Positions 23,347-32,700 of a stretch of 49,386 nt of DNA are shown here, one piece after another. The DNA is from Blastococcus sp. MG754426 (GTDB lineage Bacteria > Actinomycetota > Actinomycetes > Mycobacteriales > Geodermatophilaceae): contig NZ_SSXC01000025.1 in the NCBI RefSeq assembly GCF_021699055.1, forward strand, positions 1 to 49,386, read 5' to 3'. The notes below the pieces were generated by a model. The model was not told where the DNA came from and searched no databases. It worked only from the letters and a program-made list of their open reading frames with translations. Both the position numbers and the translations under genes were made by a program. Within the stretch, counting starts at the first letter, position 1; each line of letters starts with the position of its first letter.

Positions 23347-23978
23347 AGGGTGTGCAGCCAGTTGGTGAGCAGCTGCGCCCCCGCGTCACCGCTCTTCTCG
23401 GGGTGGAACTGGGTGGCCGAGAGGGCGGCGTTCTCCACGCCCGCCACGAACCGGTCGCCGTGCTCGGCCCAGGTCACCTTCGGGGGCGCCAGTGGCGAGG
23501 AGGCGCCGTCCTGGCCGAGGGGGAAGTTCCGCACGCCGTAGGAGTGGACGAAGTAGAAGCGCTGGTCGGCGAGCCCGTCGAAGAGCACGCTGTCCCGCGG
23601 CGCCTGGACGGTGTTCCAGCCCATGTGCGGCAGCACCGGCGCCTGGAGCGGCTCCACGATGCCGGGCCACTCGCCGCAGCCCTCGGCGTCCACGCCGTGC
23701 TCCACGCCGCGCTCGAACAGGATCTGCATGCCGACGCAGATGCCGAGAACCGGCCGCCCCCCGGCGAGGCGGCGGCCGATGATCCGGCGGCCGTCGACGG
23801 CGTCCAGGCCCTTCATGCAGGCTGCGAACGCGCCCACGCCGGGGACGACGAGGCCGTCGGCGTCCAGCGCCGTCTGCGCATCGGACGTCACCGTCACCTC
23901 GGCGCCGACCCGCTGCAGCGCGCGCTCCGCGGAGCGCAGGTTGCCCGAGCCGTAGTCGAGGACCGCCACCTTCTTCAC
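23340..23978 (-). CDS. hisH: Imidazole glycerol phosphate synthase subunit HisH
   Basis: HisH is the glutaminase partner of HisF. The 212-aa class I amidotransferase has [13 protein letters not shown] at the N-terminus, [12 protein letters not shown], the nucleophile elbow LGICVGMQ with Cys near residue 82, and the catalytic FHPEKSG His/Glu near the C-terminus. GTG at 23978 gives the standard start [10 protein letters not shown]. The in-frame GTG at 23987 sits inside the TAGCGT hexamer (23986-23991), 7 nt before the chosen start, so a leaderless transcript is likely. It is cut off from hisB by three genes or remnants and from priA by about 10 kb, which explains a private promoter. Confidence 0.95.
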   Translation of the reverse strand: MKKVAVLDYGSGNLRSAERALQRVGAEVTVTSDAQTALDADGLVVPGVGAFAACMKGLDAVDGRRIIGRRLAGGRPVLGICVGMQILFERGVEHGVDAEGCGEWPGIVEPLQAPVLPHMGWNTVQAPRDSVLFDGLADQRFYFVHSYGVRNFPLGQDGASSPLAPPKVTWAEHGDRFVAGVENAALSATQFHPEKSGDAGAQLLTNWLHTLS

Positions 23979-23985
23979 GCCTGCC

Positions 23986-23991
23986 ACGCTA
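23986..23991 (-). promoter_or_regulatory. Leaderless promoter of hisH, -10 TAGCGT
   Basis: TAGCGT fits TANNNT and ends 7 nt before GTG 23978. Confidence 0.5.
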
Positions 23992-24121
23992 CCGACCAGC
24001 GCCGAGGCGCCCTGACGTGTTCCCGCGCGTGTGCGGTCACACGCACGTGCACGGGGCCCGCCGTCCAGCGGCTCGGGAGACCTGTGGACACGCGGGTGAC
24101 CCGCGCTTTCGGCTCGCGGGT

Positions 24122-24277
24122 GTGGGCACCGGCCCCGGGGCGGCGACCCTGGGCTCCGGGGCGACCATCTCCGCCGCCCGCGCCCGCTGGCTGGCCTGCG
24201 ACGGCGGCATCACCCGCATCGTGCTCGGCCCCGAAGGCCGGCCCCTCGACGTGGGCCGCACCCCGGCCCCACGGCGG
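24122..24277 (+). pseudogene. Remnant of a DUF222/HNH endonuclease-type gene
   Basis: The plus frame encodes [20 protein letters not shown] followed by LDVGRT. This is the conserved segment that precedes the HNH motif in DUF222 (13E12-repeat) proteins, which are abundant in actinobacteria. Only about 50 residues remain. The DUF222 domain upstream is missing and the frame then runs antisense into the nucleotidyltransferase gene with no HNH Cys/His pattern. It is a decayed fragment lying between the hisB-side genes and hisH. Confidence 0.65.
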
Positions 24278-24279
24278 GG

Positions 24280-24909
24280 TCAGTCCGAGCCCGCCTCCGC
24301 CCAGGGGACGACGGTGAGCTCGGGCCACTGCTGCTGCCACCGCGCGCTCTTGGCCTCGTAGACGTGCCGTGGCGCCAGCCGCCGGTTCGGCCGGACGACG
24401 AGGTCGAACAGGTCGGCGTAGCCGTGCGGCGCGTACACCTCGGGCCGCCCGTCGCGGTCCACCCGCACCCCGTAGCAGCAGCACACGGCCGCGAAGTGGT
24501 CGATCGCGTCCAGGCAGTCGCGGAACGGCGCCGCGGGCACACCGAACCGCGCCTCGTACCAGAGGTGCACCCGGGCCTCGTTGCGGATCTCCACCGGCAC
24601 CGGCAGGTCGGCGAACAGCCCCGCGCCCACCCGGATGACGGCGTCCTCGGCGTCCCAGGAGGTGTCGGGGTCGAAGTAGAAGAGGTCGGCGTCCCGGATG
24701 CCGGTGCCCGGCGGCCGGCCGGTGAGCTCGTTCCAGACCGTCTGGAACAGCACCCCGGCGGTCAGCCACCACTCCCCCACGCCCAGCCCGGGCGCCCGCG
24801 CGAGCACCGCCTGCACCGTCGGGTCGGCCAGCACGATGCCGAGGAAACGCTCCTCGCCGGCGACGTCGGCCACGGCGCGCCCGGGAGCTCGCCGAGGGCC
24901 TCCCGCCAT
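24280..24909 (-). CDS. Nucleotidyltransferase-family protein (NTP_transf_6 / DUF925 type)
   Basis: The 209-aa protein matches the DUF925 nucleotidyltransferase-like family. The signature is RDADLFYFDPDTSWDAEDAV (about residues 81-100), with Asp residues in the place of catalytic metal ligands. It is followed by PVEIRNEARVHLWYEARFG and, near the end, EVYAPHGYADLFDLVVRPN. The substrate is unknown. The ATG at 24909 shares its A with the TGA of the upstream small membrane protein gene, so they are coupled and belong to the hisD-C-B transcript. It separates hisB from hisH, which are usually neighbours. Its end abuts the HNH remnant. Confidence 0.85.
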   Translation of the reverse strand: MAGGPRRAPGRAVADVAGEERFLGIVLADPTVQAVLARAPGLGVGEWWLTAGVLFQTVWNELTGRPPGTGIRDADLFYFDPDTSWDAEDAVIRVGAGLFADLPVPVEIRNEARVHLWYEARFGVPAAPFRDCLDAIDHFAAVCCCYGVRVDRDGRPEVYAPHGYADLFDLVVRPNRRLAPRHVYEAKSARWQQQWPELTVVPWAEAGSD

Positions 24910-25085
24910 CAGACGAGGCGGAGGACACCCGCCGCGCTGGCCAGCACGGCCGCGACGAGCAGGATGATCGCGAACACCACCTGCGGGCCGGTGCGACGGC
25001 CGCCCTCGGCGTCCAGCCGCCAGACGCTCCACGCCCCGCCGAGCAGGAAGCCGCCGAGCAGCAGGAGCGGGAGACCCGCGCTCAC
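24909..25085 (-). CDS. Small two-TM membrane protein after hisB
   Basis: The 58-aa product has two hydrophobic segments, about residues 5-20 and 37-57, joined by a charged loop (RLDAEGGRRTG). A small membrane protein directly after hisB is common in actinobacteria, but no function is known to me. The start is GTG at 25085, 16 nt after the hisB stop. Longer frames would overlap hisB and read antisense-like sequence. Its stop shares a base with the nucleotidyltransferase ATG. Confidence 0.75.
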   Translation of the reverse strand: MSAGLPLLLLGGFLLGGAWSVWRLDAEGGRRTGPQVVFAIILLVAAVLASAAGVLRLV

Positions 25086-25101
25086 CGCCGGCCGCGACGG
25101 G

Positions 25102-25698
25102 TCACAGCGCGCCCTTGGTCGAGGGGACGTCGGTGATCCGGGGGTCGAGCGCCACGGCGGCGCGCAGCGCCCGCGCCAGCGCCTTGAACTGCGCCTCCAC
25201 GATGTGGTGGGCGTCGCGGCCGGCGTAGAGCACCCGCACGTGCAGGCTGATCCGGGCGTTGAAGGCAAACGACTCGAGCACGTGCCGGGTGAGCGACGTC
25301 GGGTAGTCCGGCCCGATCATCGGCGTCATGTCCTCCGGCTCGGCGTGCACGAAGTACGGCCGGCCGGAGAGGTCGACCGCCGCCTGGGCCAGCACCTCGT
25401 CCATGGGGATCGTGGCGTCGCCGTAGCGGGTGATGCCGCGCTTGTCGCCCAGCGCCTCGGCGAACGCCTGCCCGAGGGCGATCGCGACGTCCTCCACCGT
25501 GTGGTGCGCATCGATGTGCAGGTCGCCGTCGGCCTGCACGGTGAGGTCGATGCCGCTGTGCTTCGACAGCGCGGTGAGCATGTGGTCGTAGAAGCCCACG
25601 CCCGTGCTGATCGAGCTGCTGCCGGTGCCGTCGAGGTCGAGCTCCACCACGAGCTTGGTCTCGCTGGTCTGGCGCTCGACGCGTGCGGTGCGGGTCAT
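25102..25698 (-). CDS. hisB: Imidazoleglycerol-phosphate dehydratase HisB
   Basis: HisB removes water from imidazole glycerol phosphate to give imidazole acetol phosphate, using a di-manganese site. The 198-aa monofunctional form shows the two repeated His-rich motifs. The first half has [15 protein letters not shown] and [14 protein letters not shown]. The second half has [11 protein letters not shown] and [20 protein letters not shown]. There is no fused histidinol-phosphatase domain, as in other actinobacteria. The ATG at 25698 lies 5 nt after the hisC stop, so it is co-transcribed with hisD and hisC. Confidence 0.98.
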   Translation of the reverse strand: MTRTARVERQTSETKLVVELDLDGTGSSSISTGVGFYDHMLTALSKHSGIDLTVQADGDLHIDAHHTVEDVAIALGQAFAEALGDKRGITRYGDATIPMDEVLAQAAVDLSGRPYFVHAEPEDMTPMIGPDYPTSLTRHVLESFAFNARISLHVRVLYAGRDAHHIVEAQFKALARALRAAVALDPRITDVPSTKGAL

Positions 25699-25703
25699 GG
25701 GGG

Positions 25704-26816
25704 TCAGTCTCCCAGAGTCGTGCGGTGGGCCGGCGCGACCTCACCCAGCGCGGTGAGGAACGCGTCGGTCTCCTCGGCGGTCCCGGCCGTCACCCGCAGC
25801 CAGCCCGGCAGCCCGACGTCCCGCACGAGCACCCCGCGGTCCAGCAGCGCCCGCCACGCGGCGGGGGCGTCGGTGAAGTGCCCGAAGAGGACGAAGTTGG
25901 CGTCGCTGGCCACGCTGGTCAGCCCCAGGGCCGGCAGTGCCGCCACGATGCGGTCGCGCTGGGCCTTGACCGCGTCGACGGTCGCCAGGAGCGCCTCGGT
26001 GTGCGCCAGCGCTGCCCGCGCGGCCGCCTGGGTGAGCGAGCTGAGGTGGTACGGCAGCCGCACCAGCTGGATGGCGTCGACGACGGCCGGGTCCGCTGCA
26101 AGGTAGCCCAGGCGAAGCCCCGCCATGCCGAACGCCTTGCTCATCGTGCGGCTGACCACCAGCCGCGGCCGGCCCGGGAGCAGGGTGAGCGACGACGGAG
26201 TCCCGGCCCGGGCGAACTCGGCGTACGCCTCGTCGACCACGAGGACGCCGTCGGTGGCCTCGTAGAGGGCGGCCACGGTGTCCAGGTCGACGGCGGTGCC
26301 GGTCGGGTTGTTCGGGCTGGTGACGAAGACGACGTCGGGCCGCACCTGCTGCACCTGGGCGACGGCGGCGGCGGGGTCGATGGTGAAGTCGGCCGCCCGG
26401 TGGCCGTCGACCCACGCCGTCCCGGTGCCGGCCGCGATGATCGGGTGCATCGAGTACGAGGGCGTGAACCCGAGTGCGGTGCGCCCCGCTCCTCCGAAGG
26501 CCTGCAGGACCTGCTGCAGCACCTCGTTGGACCCGTTGGCCGCCCACACCTGCGCCGGCTCGACGGGCACGCCGCCGGTGCGGGACAGGTAGGCGGCGAG
26601 ATCGGCCCGCAGCGCGACGGCGTCCCGGTCCGGGTAGCGGTTCAGCTCCAGCGCCGCGTGCCCCAGCGCCGCCCCCAGGTCGGCCAGCAGCTCGGCCGGC
26701 AGCGGGTGCGGGTTCTCGTTGGTGTTGAGCCGGTGCGCGGCGGGCAGCTGCGGGGCCCCGTAGGGCGTGCGCCCCCGCAGCTCCGGCCGCAGCGGGAGCT
26801 CGTCGAGGGACGTCAC
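25704..26816 (-). CDS. hisC: Histidinol-phosphate aminotransferase HisC
   Basis: HisC transfers an amino group from glutamate to imidazole acetol phosphate using PLP. The 370-aa class II-type aminotransferase shows [11 protein letters not shown] at the N-terminus, NGSNEVLQQ for PLP phosphate binding, SPNNPTGT with the Asn/PLP contact, VVDEAYAEF with the Asp that binds the pyridine nitrogen, and the Schiff-base Lys in [16 protein letters not shown]. The start is GTG at 26816, overlapping the hisD stop by GTGA. It is the second gene of the hisD-C-B transcript. Confidence 0.97.
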   Translation of the reverse strand: MTSLDELPLRPELRGRTPYGAPQLPAAHRLNTNENPHPLPAELLADLGAALGHAALELNRYPDRDAVALRADLAAYLSRTGGVPVEPAQVWAANGSNEVLQQVLQAFGGAGRTALGFTPSYSMHPIIAAGTGTAWVDGHRAADFTIDPAAAVAQVQQVRPDVVFVTSPNNPTGTAVDLDTVAALYEATDGVLVVDEAYAEFARAGTPSSLTLLPGRPRLVVSRTMSKAFGMAGLRLGYLAADPAVVDAIQLVRLPYHLSSLTQAAARAALAHTEALLATVDAVKAQRDRIVAALPALGLTSVASDANFVLFGHFTDAPAAWRALLDRGVLVRDVGLPGWLRVTAGTAEETDAFLTALGEVAPAHRTTLGD

Positions 26817-28117
26817 GACCGCTGCCGGACCCGCACCGCGGCCGCGTGCGCCGGCAGGTCCTCGGCGCCGGCGAGGGCGTCGACGTGCGCGGCGACGTCG
26901 GCGAGCGCCTGCTCGTCGTACTCGACCAGGTGGATGCCGCGCAGGAACGACTGCACGGACAGCCCGCTGGAGTGCCGGGCGCACCCGCCGGTGGGCAGCA
27001 CGTGGTTGGAGCCGGCGATGTAGTCGCCCAGCGACACCGGCGACCACGCGCCGACGAAGATCGCCCCGGCGTTGCGCACCCGCATCGCCACGGCACGGGC
27101 GTCGCGGGTCTGGATCTCCAGGTGCTCGGCGGCGTAGGCGTCCACCACCCGCACCCCGGCGTCCAGGTCGTCGACCAGCACGATGCCCGACTGGGTGCCG
27201 TCCAGCGCGGTGGTGATCCGGTCGGAGTGCTTCGTGGCCGCGACCTGCCCGGGCACCAGGGCCAGGACCGCCTCGGCCAGCTCCTCGCTGGGGGTGACGA
27301 GCACCGCACCGGCGAGCGGGTCGTGCTCGGCCTGGCTGATCAGGTCGGCGGCGACGTGGGCGGGGTCGGCGGTGTCGTCGGCGAGGATGGCGACCTCGGT
27401 CGGGCCGGCCTCGGAGTCGATGCCGATCAGCCCGCGCAGCAGCCGCTTGGCCGCCGTCACGTAGACGTTGCCCGGGCCGGTGACCATGTCCACCGGCTCG
27501 CAGGAGCCCGCGCCGTAGCCGAAGACGGCGATGGCCTGCGCCCCGCCGACGGCGTACACCTCGGTGACGCCCAGCAGCGCGCAGGCGGCGAGCACGCCCG
27601 GGTCGGGCAGCCCGCCGTTGTCGCGCTGCGGCGGGGAGGCGACGGCGATGGACTCGACCCCGGCGATCTGGGCGGGGACGACGTTCATCACGACGCTGGA
27701 CAGCAGCGGCGCGAGGCCACCGGGCACGTACAGCCCCACCCGCCGGACGGGCAGCCAGCGCTCGGTCACCGTCCCGCCGGCCACCACCTCCGTGGTGACG
27801 TCGGTGCGCCGCTGGTCGGCGTGCACCTTCCGCACCCGGGCGATGGACTCCTCGAGGGCCTCGCGCAGCGTCGGGTCGCACTCCGCCAGGGCCCGGGTCA
27901 GCGCCTCCTGCGGGACGGCGAAGTCCTCGGCGTCCACCCCGTCGAGCCGGGCGGTGATCTCGCGTACCGCCCGGGCGCCACGCAGGCGCACGTCCTCGCA
28001 CAGCGGGCGGACGGTGGCGAGGACCGAGTCGATGTCGGTGGCCGCCCGCGGCAGCAGCCCGGCGAGCTCCCGGACGCCGGGCAGGGCGTTTCCACGCAGG
28101 TCGATGCGTGCCAGCAC
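26813..28117 (-). CDS. hisD: Histidinol dehydrogenase HisD
   Basis: HisD oxidises histidinol to histidine in two NAD-dependent steps at a zinc site. The 434-aa protein has [75 protein letters not shown] with the Gln/His zinc ligands, and [31 protein letters not shown] carries the last ligands. GTG at 28117 is chosen because GGAGG lies 5 nt upstream and the protein then begins LARIDLRG as in relatives. It leads the hisD-hisC-hisB-small membrane-nucleotidyltransferase operon. Confidence 0.97.
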   Translation of the reverse strand: MLARIDLRGNALPGVRELAGLLPRAATDIDSVLATVRPLCEDVRLRGARAVREITARLDGVDAEDFAVPQEALTRALAECDPTLREALEESIARVRKVHADQRRTDVTTEVVAGGTVTERWLPVRRVGLYVPGGLAPLLSSVVMNVVPAQIAGVESIAVASPPQRDNGGLPDPGVLAACALLGVTEVYAVGGAQAIAVFGYGAGSCEPVDMVTGPGNVYVTAAKRLLRGLIGIDSEAGPTEVAILADDTADPAHVAADLISQAEHDPLAGAVLVTPSEELAEAVLALVPGQVAATKHSDRITTALDGTQSGIVLVDDLDAGVRVVDAYAAEHLEIQTRDARAVAMRVRNAGAIFVGAWSPVSLGDYIAGSNHVLPTGGCARHSSGLSVQSFLRGIHLVEYDEQALADVAAHVDALAGAEDLPAHAAAVRVRQRS

Positions 28118-28159
28118 GGGGGCCTCCGGGGTCGGATCGGGGAGTGCGACGCGGCTCCC

Positions 28160-28165
28160 AGGGTA
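28160..28165 (-). promoter_or_regulatory. Candidate his operon promoter, -10 TACCCT
   Basis: TACCCT fits TANNNT in the 117-nt divergent spacer and predicts a leader of about 36 nt with GGAGG before hisD. The -35 region is not convincing. Confidence 0.4.
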
Positions 28166-28221
28166 TCCAGCCCCCTCCGGCGTCCCCGGGGCGCCCGCAC
28201 GGGGCGGCGGCCCGCGACCCG

Positions 28222-28227
28222 TAGGCT
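28222..28227 (+). promoter_or_regulatory. Leaderless promoter, -10 TAGGCT
   Basis: TAGGCT lies 7 nt before the ATG at 28235, the same hexamer and spacing as at priA. Confidence 0.5.
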
Positions 28228-28234
28228 TGCCGGG

Positions 28235-29038
28235 ATGGGTGAGCTGATCCCGCTGTTCCCGCTCGGGCGGCCCCTGTTCCCCGGGGTCGTGCTGCCGCTG
28301 CAGATCTTCGAGCCCCGGTACCGCCGCCTCATGCGCGACCTGCTGGACCTGCCCGAGCACGGTGACCGCCGCTACTTCGGGGTGGTCGCGATCCGGCAGG
28401 GCTGGGAGGTCGAGCGGGTGGCCCCGGCGGCGGCCCTCTACGACATCGGCTGCACCGCGCGGCTGCAGCGGGTGCAGCCGCAGGCCGACGGCGGCTTCCG
28501 CATCGTCACCGTGGGCGGCGAGCGGTTCCGGCTGCTCGACGTCGTCGTGGGTGAGGACCCGCCCTACCTGCAGGCCGAGGTCGAGTGGCTGGCCGAGGAG
28601 GAGGCGGCCGAGGAGGCCGCCGGGGACGCCGAGGCGGTGACCGGCGACGGCGCAGCCGGGCTGGCACCGCCCGCGGACGCGCTGGTGAGCTCCGTGGCCC
28701 GCGGGTCCCTGGACCTGCTGGCCCGCGGGGTGGGCGACCTGTTCACCCAGTACGTCGCCGAGGTCGCGGCGCTGGGTGCCGGCGCGCACGGGGACGGCGT
28801 CGAGGCGGCGGTGCGGCTCGCCGCCGCCGCCGACGACCCCTCCGCGCTGTCCTGGCTGGTCGCCTCGTCCGCACTGCTGACCACCGAGGACCGGCAGGCG
28901 CTGCTGGCGGAGTCCGCGACGCGCCGGCGCCTGGCGGCGGAGTCCCGGCTGCTGCGCCGGGAACTGACGCTGCTCCAGACGCTGGGCGCGGTGCCGGCGC
29001 CGTTGCAGCAGTTCGCCGCACCGATGACGGTGAACTGA
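28235..29038 (+). CDS. LON substrate-binding (peptidase S16 N-terminal) domain protein
   Basis: The 267-aa protein is a free-standing LON N-terminal domain protein. The family hallmark is [20 protein letters not shown] followed by [10 protein letters not shown] in the first 30 residues. The [13 protein letters not shown] strand is typical of the domain core (about 85-100). A variable acidic stretch (about 118-145, [15 protein letters not shown]) separates it from a helical C-terminal half. There is no AAA+ or protease domain, so it cannot itself degrade proteins. Function in actinobacteria is unclear. The start follows TAGGCT by 7 nt, implying a leaderless mRNA. It is divergent from hisD. Confidence 0.93.
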   Translation: MGELIPLFPLGRPLFPGVVLPLQIFEPRYRRLMRDLLDLPEHGDRRYFGVVAIRQGWEVERVAPAAALYDIGCTARLQRVQPQADGGFRIVTVGGERFRLLDVVVGEDPPYLQAEVEWLAEEEAAEEAAGDAEAVTGDGAAGLAPPADALVSSVARGSLDLLARGVGDLFTQYVAEVAALGAGAHGDGVEAAVRLAAAADDPSALSWLVASSALLTTEDRQALLAESATRRRLAAESRLLRRELTLLQTLGAVPAPLQQFAAPMTVN

Positions 29039-29040
29039 CC

Positions 29041-29057
29041 GGAGGACCCCGTCCTCC
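29041..29057. terminator. Hairpin between convergent genes
   Basis: GGAGGAC and GTCCTCC flank a 3-nt loop, 2 nt after the LON-domain gene and 42 nt from the end of the convergent membrane gene. No T-tract is present. Confidence 0.45.
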
Positions 29058-29098
29058 TCAGCCCTCGCGAGATCGGGCCCAGCCTCGCGACGGGCCCC

Positions 29099-29662
29099 TC
29101 AGTAGCGGCCGAGGCCGTCGTCGGCGGCCACCAGCGCGCACCCCACGTAGACCAGCAGCGCGGCGAAGGGCGCGGCGGCCAGGCCGGGCAGCGAGCTGAG
29201 CACCAGCCCCGTGGTCACCTGCGCGCCCACCTCGCCCAGCAGCGCCTCCGACGGCGGGGGCGCGAGCAGCTCCCCGGTCTGCCAGGCGAACACCGCGGCC
29301 GCGGAGGCCCCGACGGCCAGCGCGATGAGCATGCCCACCCCGCGACCGCGGCGGACCCGCCACGCGGCCGCCCCGGCCACCAGCCCCAGCCCGAGCAGCA
29401 GGAGCACCAGCACGGCGTCGTCGGCCACCCGGACCTCCGCCGCCGGCGGGCCCACGGCCACCGGCCCGGTCTCGGTCACCTGGAACTCCGCGCGCGGCGC
29501 CAGCAGCCACCAGAGCACCCCCGTCGGCAGCCCGGCGAGCGCCAGCCCCACCAGCAGCGGACGGGCGGCGCGCAGGTCCTCGCGGACCTCCGCCCTCCCC
29601 CGCCAGTAGGCGTGCACGGGCACCCCCGGGGCCGGCTGGACGGGCAGCGGTGAGGTGGTCAC
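29099..29662 (-). CDS. Hypothetical four-TM membrane protein (DUF2567-like)
   Basis: The 187-aa protein starts with a cytoplasmic segment (about residues 1-32, ending GRAEVREDLRAARP). Four hydrophobic segments follow, near 33-52, 75-98, 103-122 and 143-170. A periplasmic loop with LLAPRAEFQVTETGPVAVG after the first TM is characteristic of an uncharacterised actinobacterial membrane family (DUF2567-like; assignment by eye). GTG at 29662 is chosen as the first start after the dnaE1 stop, 47 nt upstream. A weak hairpin lies in that gap, so co-transcription with dnaE1 is uncertain. Confidence 0.78.
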   Translation of the reverse strand: MTTSPLPVQPAPGVPVHAYWRGRAEVREDLRAARPLLVGLALAGLPTGVLWWLLAPRAEFQVTETGPVAVGPPAAEVRVADDAVLVLLLLGLGLVAGAAAWRVRRGRGVGMLIALAVGASAAAVFAWQTGELLAPPPSEALLGEVGAQVTTGLVLSSLPGLAAAPFAALLVYVGCALVAADDGLGRY

Positions 29663-29682
29663 CGTCCCAGTGAACAACGATC

Positions 29683-29705
29683 GCCCGCCCGGGGTGGGGG
29701 CGGAC
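29683..29705 (-). terminator. Weak hairpin after dnaE1
   Basis: GCCCGCCC (29683-29690) and GGGCGGAC (29698-29705) pair over 8 bp with one G-U, loop 7 nt, just beyond the dnaE1 stop. No T-tract. Confidence 0.3.
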
Positions 29706-29709
29706 CCTC

Positions 29710-32700
29710 CTAGAGCAGCGCCACGCTCGTCGGCCCGAGGAGCGCCTTGATGTCCCCCATCAGCGCCGTGCTCGGGCGCACCCGCAGCCCCTGGTCCAGG
29801 CGGAGCACCGTCTCGCGGCTGCCGTTGACCAGCTTGAGCTGCACCTCCGTCGTCCCCGGGTGGCTGCCCAGCACCTCGCGGAGGCGCTCGACGACCGGCG
29901 GGGTGCAGCGGGCGGCGGCCATGGACACCAGCACCGGCCCGCGCGGCCCCTCGGTGAGCTCGGGGATGATCACCTCGGAGCCGAACAGCGAGGGCTGGTC
30001 GTCCCGGCGGCTGATCCGGCCCTTGACCACGATGATCTGGTCGCGGACGACCTTCTCCGAGACCTCCGCCCAGGTCTTGGGGAAGAAGAGCACCTCGATG
30101 CCGGACTCGAGGTCCTCCAGCGTGGCGATGGCCCACGGCGCGCCCTGCTTGTTGGTGCGCGGGGAGACCGAGGTCAGGATGCCGGCGATGGTGACGTTCG
30201 CGCCGTCCTCGACCCCGCCGGCGTTGATCTCGGCGATGGGGGTGTCGGCGTTGGCGGCCAGCACGTGCTCGACGCCGTGCAGCGGGTGGTCGGAGACGTA
30301 GAGGCCGAGCATGTCGCGCTCGAACATCAGCCGCTCGCTCTTGGACCAGTCCGCGGTGGGGATCGTGATGTCCAGCGCGCTGCCGAACGGGTCCTCGGCC
30401 GCGTCGCCCTCGCCGAAGCTGCCGAACAGGTCGAACTGCCCCTCCGCCTCCTTGCGCTTGAGCCCCATGGCGGAGTCGACGGCCTGCGCGTGGATCGCGA
30501 CGATCCCCTGGCGCGAGTGGCCGAGCGAGTCGAAGGCGCCGGCCTTGGCCAGGGACTCGATGACCTTCTTGTTGCAGGCCACCGTGTCGATCTTGCGCAT
30601 GAAGTCGGCGAAGTCCTTGAACGCGCCCTTCTCCTCGCGGGCGCGCACGATCGACTCGACGACGTTGGTGCCGACGTTGCGCACCGACGCCAGGCCGAAG
30701 CGGATGTCGGTGCCGACCGCGGTGAAGTCCCAGGAGGACTCGTTGACGTCGGGCGGGAGCACCTTGATGCCCATCCGGCGGCACTCGGCCAGGTAGATCG
30801 GCCGGCGGTCCTTGTCGTCCTGGACGCTGGTGAGCAGCCCGGCCATGTACTCGGCCGGGTAGTTGGCCTTGAGGTAGGCGGTCCAGTAGGACACCAGGCC
30901 GTAGGCGGCCGAGTGGGCCTTGTTGAACGCGTAGTCGGCGAACGGGACGAGGATGTCCCACAGCGTCTTGATCGCGGCGCCGGAGAAGCCGTTGGCCTTC
31001 ATCCCCGCCTCGAAGCCGACGAACTCGGCGTCCAGCACCGACTTCTTCTTCTTGCCCATCGCGCGGCGCAGCAGGTCGGCCTTGCCGAGCGAGTACCCGG
31101 CGACCTTCTGCGCGATCGCCATGACCTGCTCCTGGTAGACGATCAGGCCGTAGGTCTGGCCGAGGATCTCCTCGAGCGGCTCGGCGAGCTCGGGGTGGAT
31201 CGGCGTGATCTCCTGCTGGCCGTTCTTGCGCAGCGCGTAGTTCGTGTGCGAGTTCGCACCCATCGGGCCGGGGCGGTAGAGCGCACCGACGGCCGAGATG
31301 TCCTCGAAGTTGTCCGGCCGCATGAGCCGCAGCAGCGACCGCATCGGCCCGCCGTCGAACTGGAAGACCCCGAGGGTGTCCCCGCGGCTGAGCAGCGCGT
31401 AGGTGTTCGGGTCGGTGAGGTCCTTGCTGATCTCGTCGAGGTCGATCGGCTCCTTGCCGTTGATCACGATGTTGCGCAGCGCGTCGTCGATGACCGTGAG
31501 GTTGCGCAGGCCCAGGAAGTCCATCTTCAGCAGGCCGAGCGTCTCGCAGGTCGGGTAGTCGAACTGCGTGATGACCGCCCCGTCGGCCTCGCGCCGCATG
31601 ATCGGGATCGAGTCGATCAGCGGGTAGCGGCCGATGATGACGCCGGCCGCGTGCACGCCCCACTGGCGCTTGAGCCCCTCGAGCTTGCGGGCCTGGTCGA
31701 CGACCTCCGCCGCGCCCGGGTCGGACTCGTAGCGGGCGCGGAACTCCGCGGCCTCCTTGTAGCGCGGGTGCGCCGGGTCGAAGACACCCGACAGCGGGAT
31801 GCCCTTGCCCATCACGTCCGGCGGCATGAGCTTGGTCAGCTCGTCGCCCACCGAGTACGGCCGGTCCAGCACGCGGGCGGCGTCCTTGATCGCGGCCTTG
31901 GCCTTGATCGTCCCGTAGGTGACGATCTGGCTGACCCGCTCCTCGCCGTACTTCTTCGAGACGTACTGGATGACCTCGCCGCGGCGGCGGTCGTCGAAGT
32001 CGATGTCGACATCGGGCATGGAGACGCGCTCGGGGTTCAGGAACCGCTCGAAGATCAGCCCGTGCTGCAGGGGGTCGAGGTCGGTGATGCCCATGGCGTA
32101 GGCGGCCAGCGAACCCGCCGCCGAGCCACGGCCGGGGCCCACCCGGATGCCGTTGTCCTTGGCCCAGTTGATGAAGTCGGCGACCACGAGGAAGTACCCC
32201 GGGAAGCCCATCTGGGTGATGATCCCGACCTCGTAGTCGGCCTGCTTGCGCACGTGGTCGGGGATGCCGCCCGGGTAGCGCTTGTGCAGGCCGCGCTCGA
32301 CCTCCTTGACGAACCAGGAGGTCTCGTCCTCCCCCGGCGGCAGGGGGAAGCGGGGCATGAGGTCGGCACCCTCGGTGAAGGTGACCTCGCACTGCTCGGC
32401 GACCAGCAGGGTGTTGTCGCAGGCCGCGCGGAGGTCGCCGGTGAACAGGGCCCGCATCTCGGCGGCGGACTTCAGGTAGTAGCCGTCACCGTTGAACTTG
32501 AAGCGGTTGGGCTCGTTGAGCCGCGACCCGGTCTGGATGCACAGCAGGGCGTCGTGCGCCTCGGCGTCCTCCTTGTGCGTGTAGTGCAGGTCGTTGGTGG
32601 CCAGCAGCGGGATGCCGAGGTCCTTGGCGATGGCCATCAACGCCGGGCGGGTCTTCTGCTCGATGGCCAGCCCGTGGTCCATCAGCTCGGCGTAGAAGTT

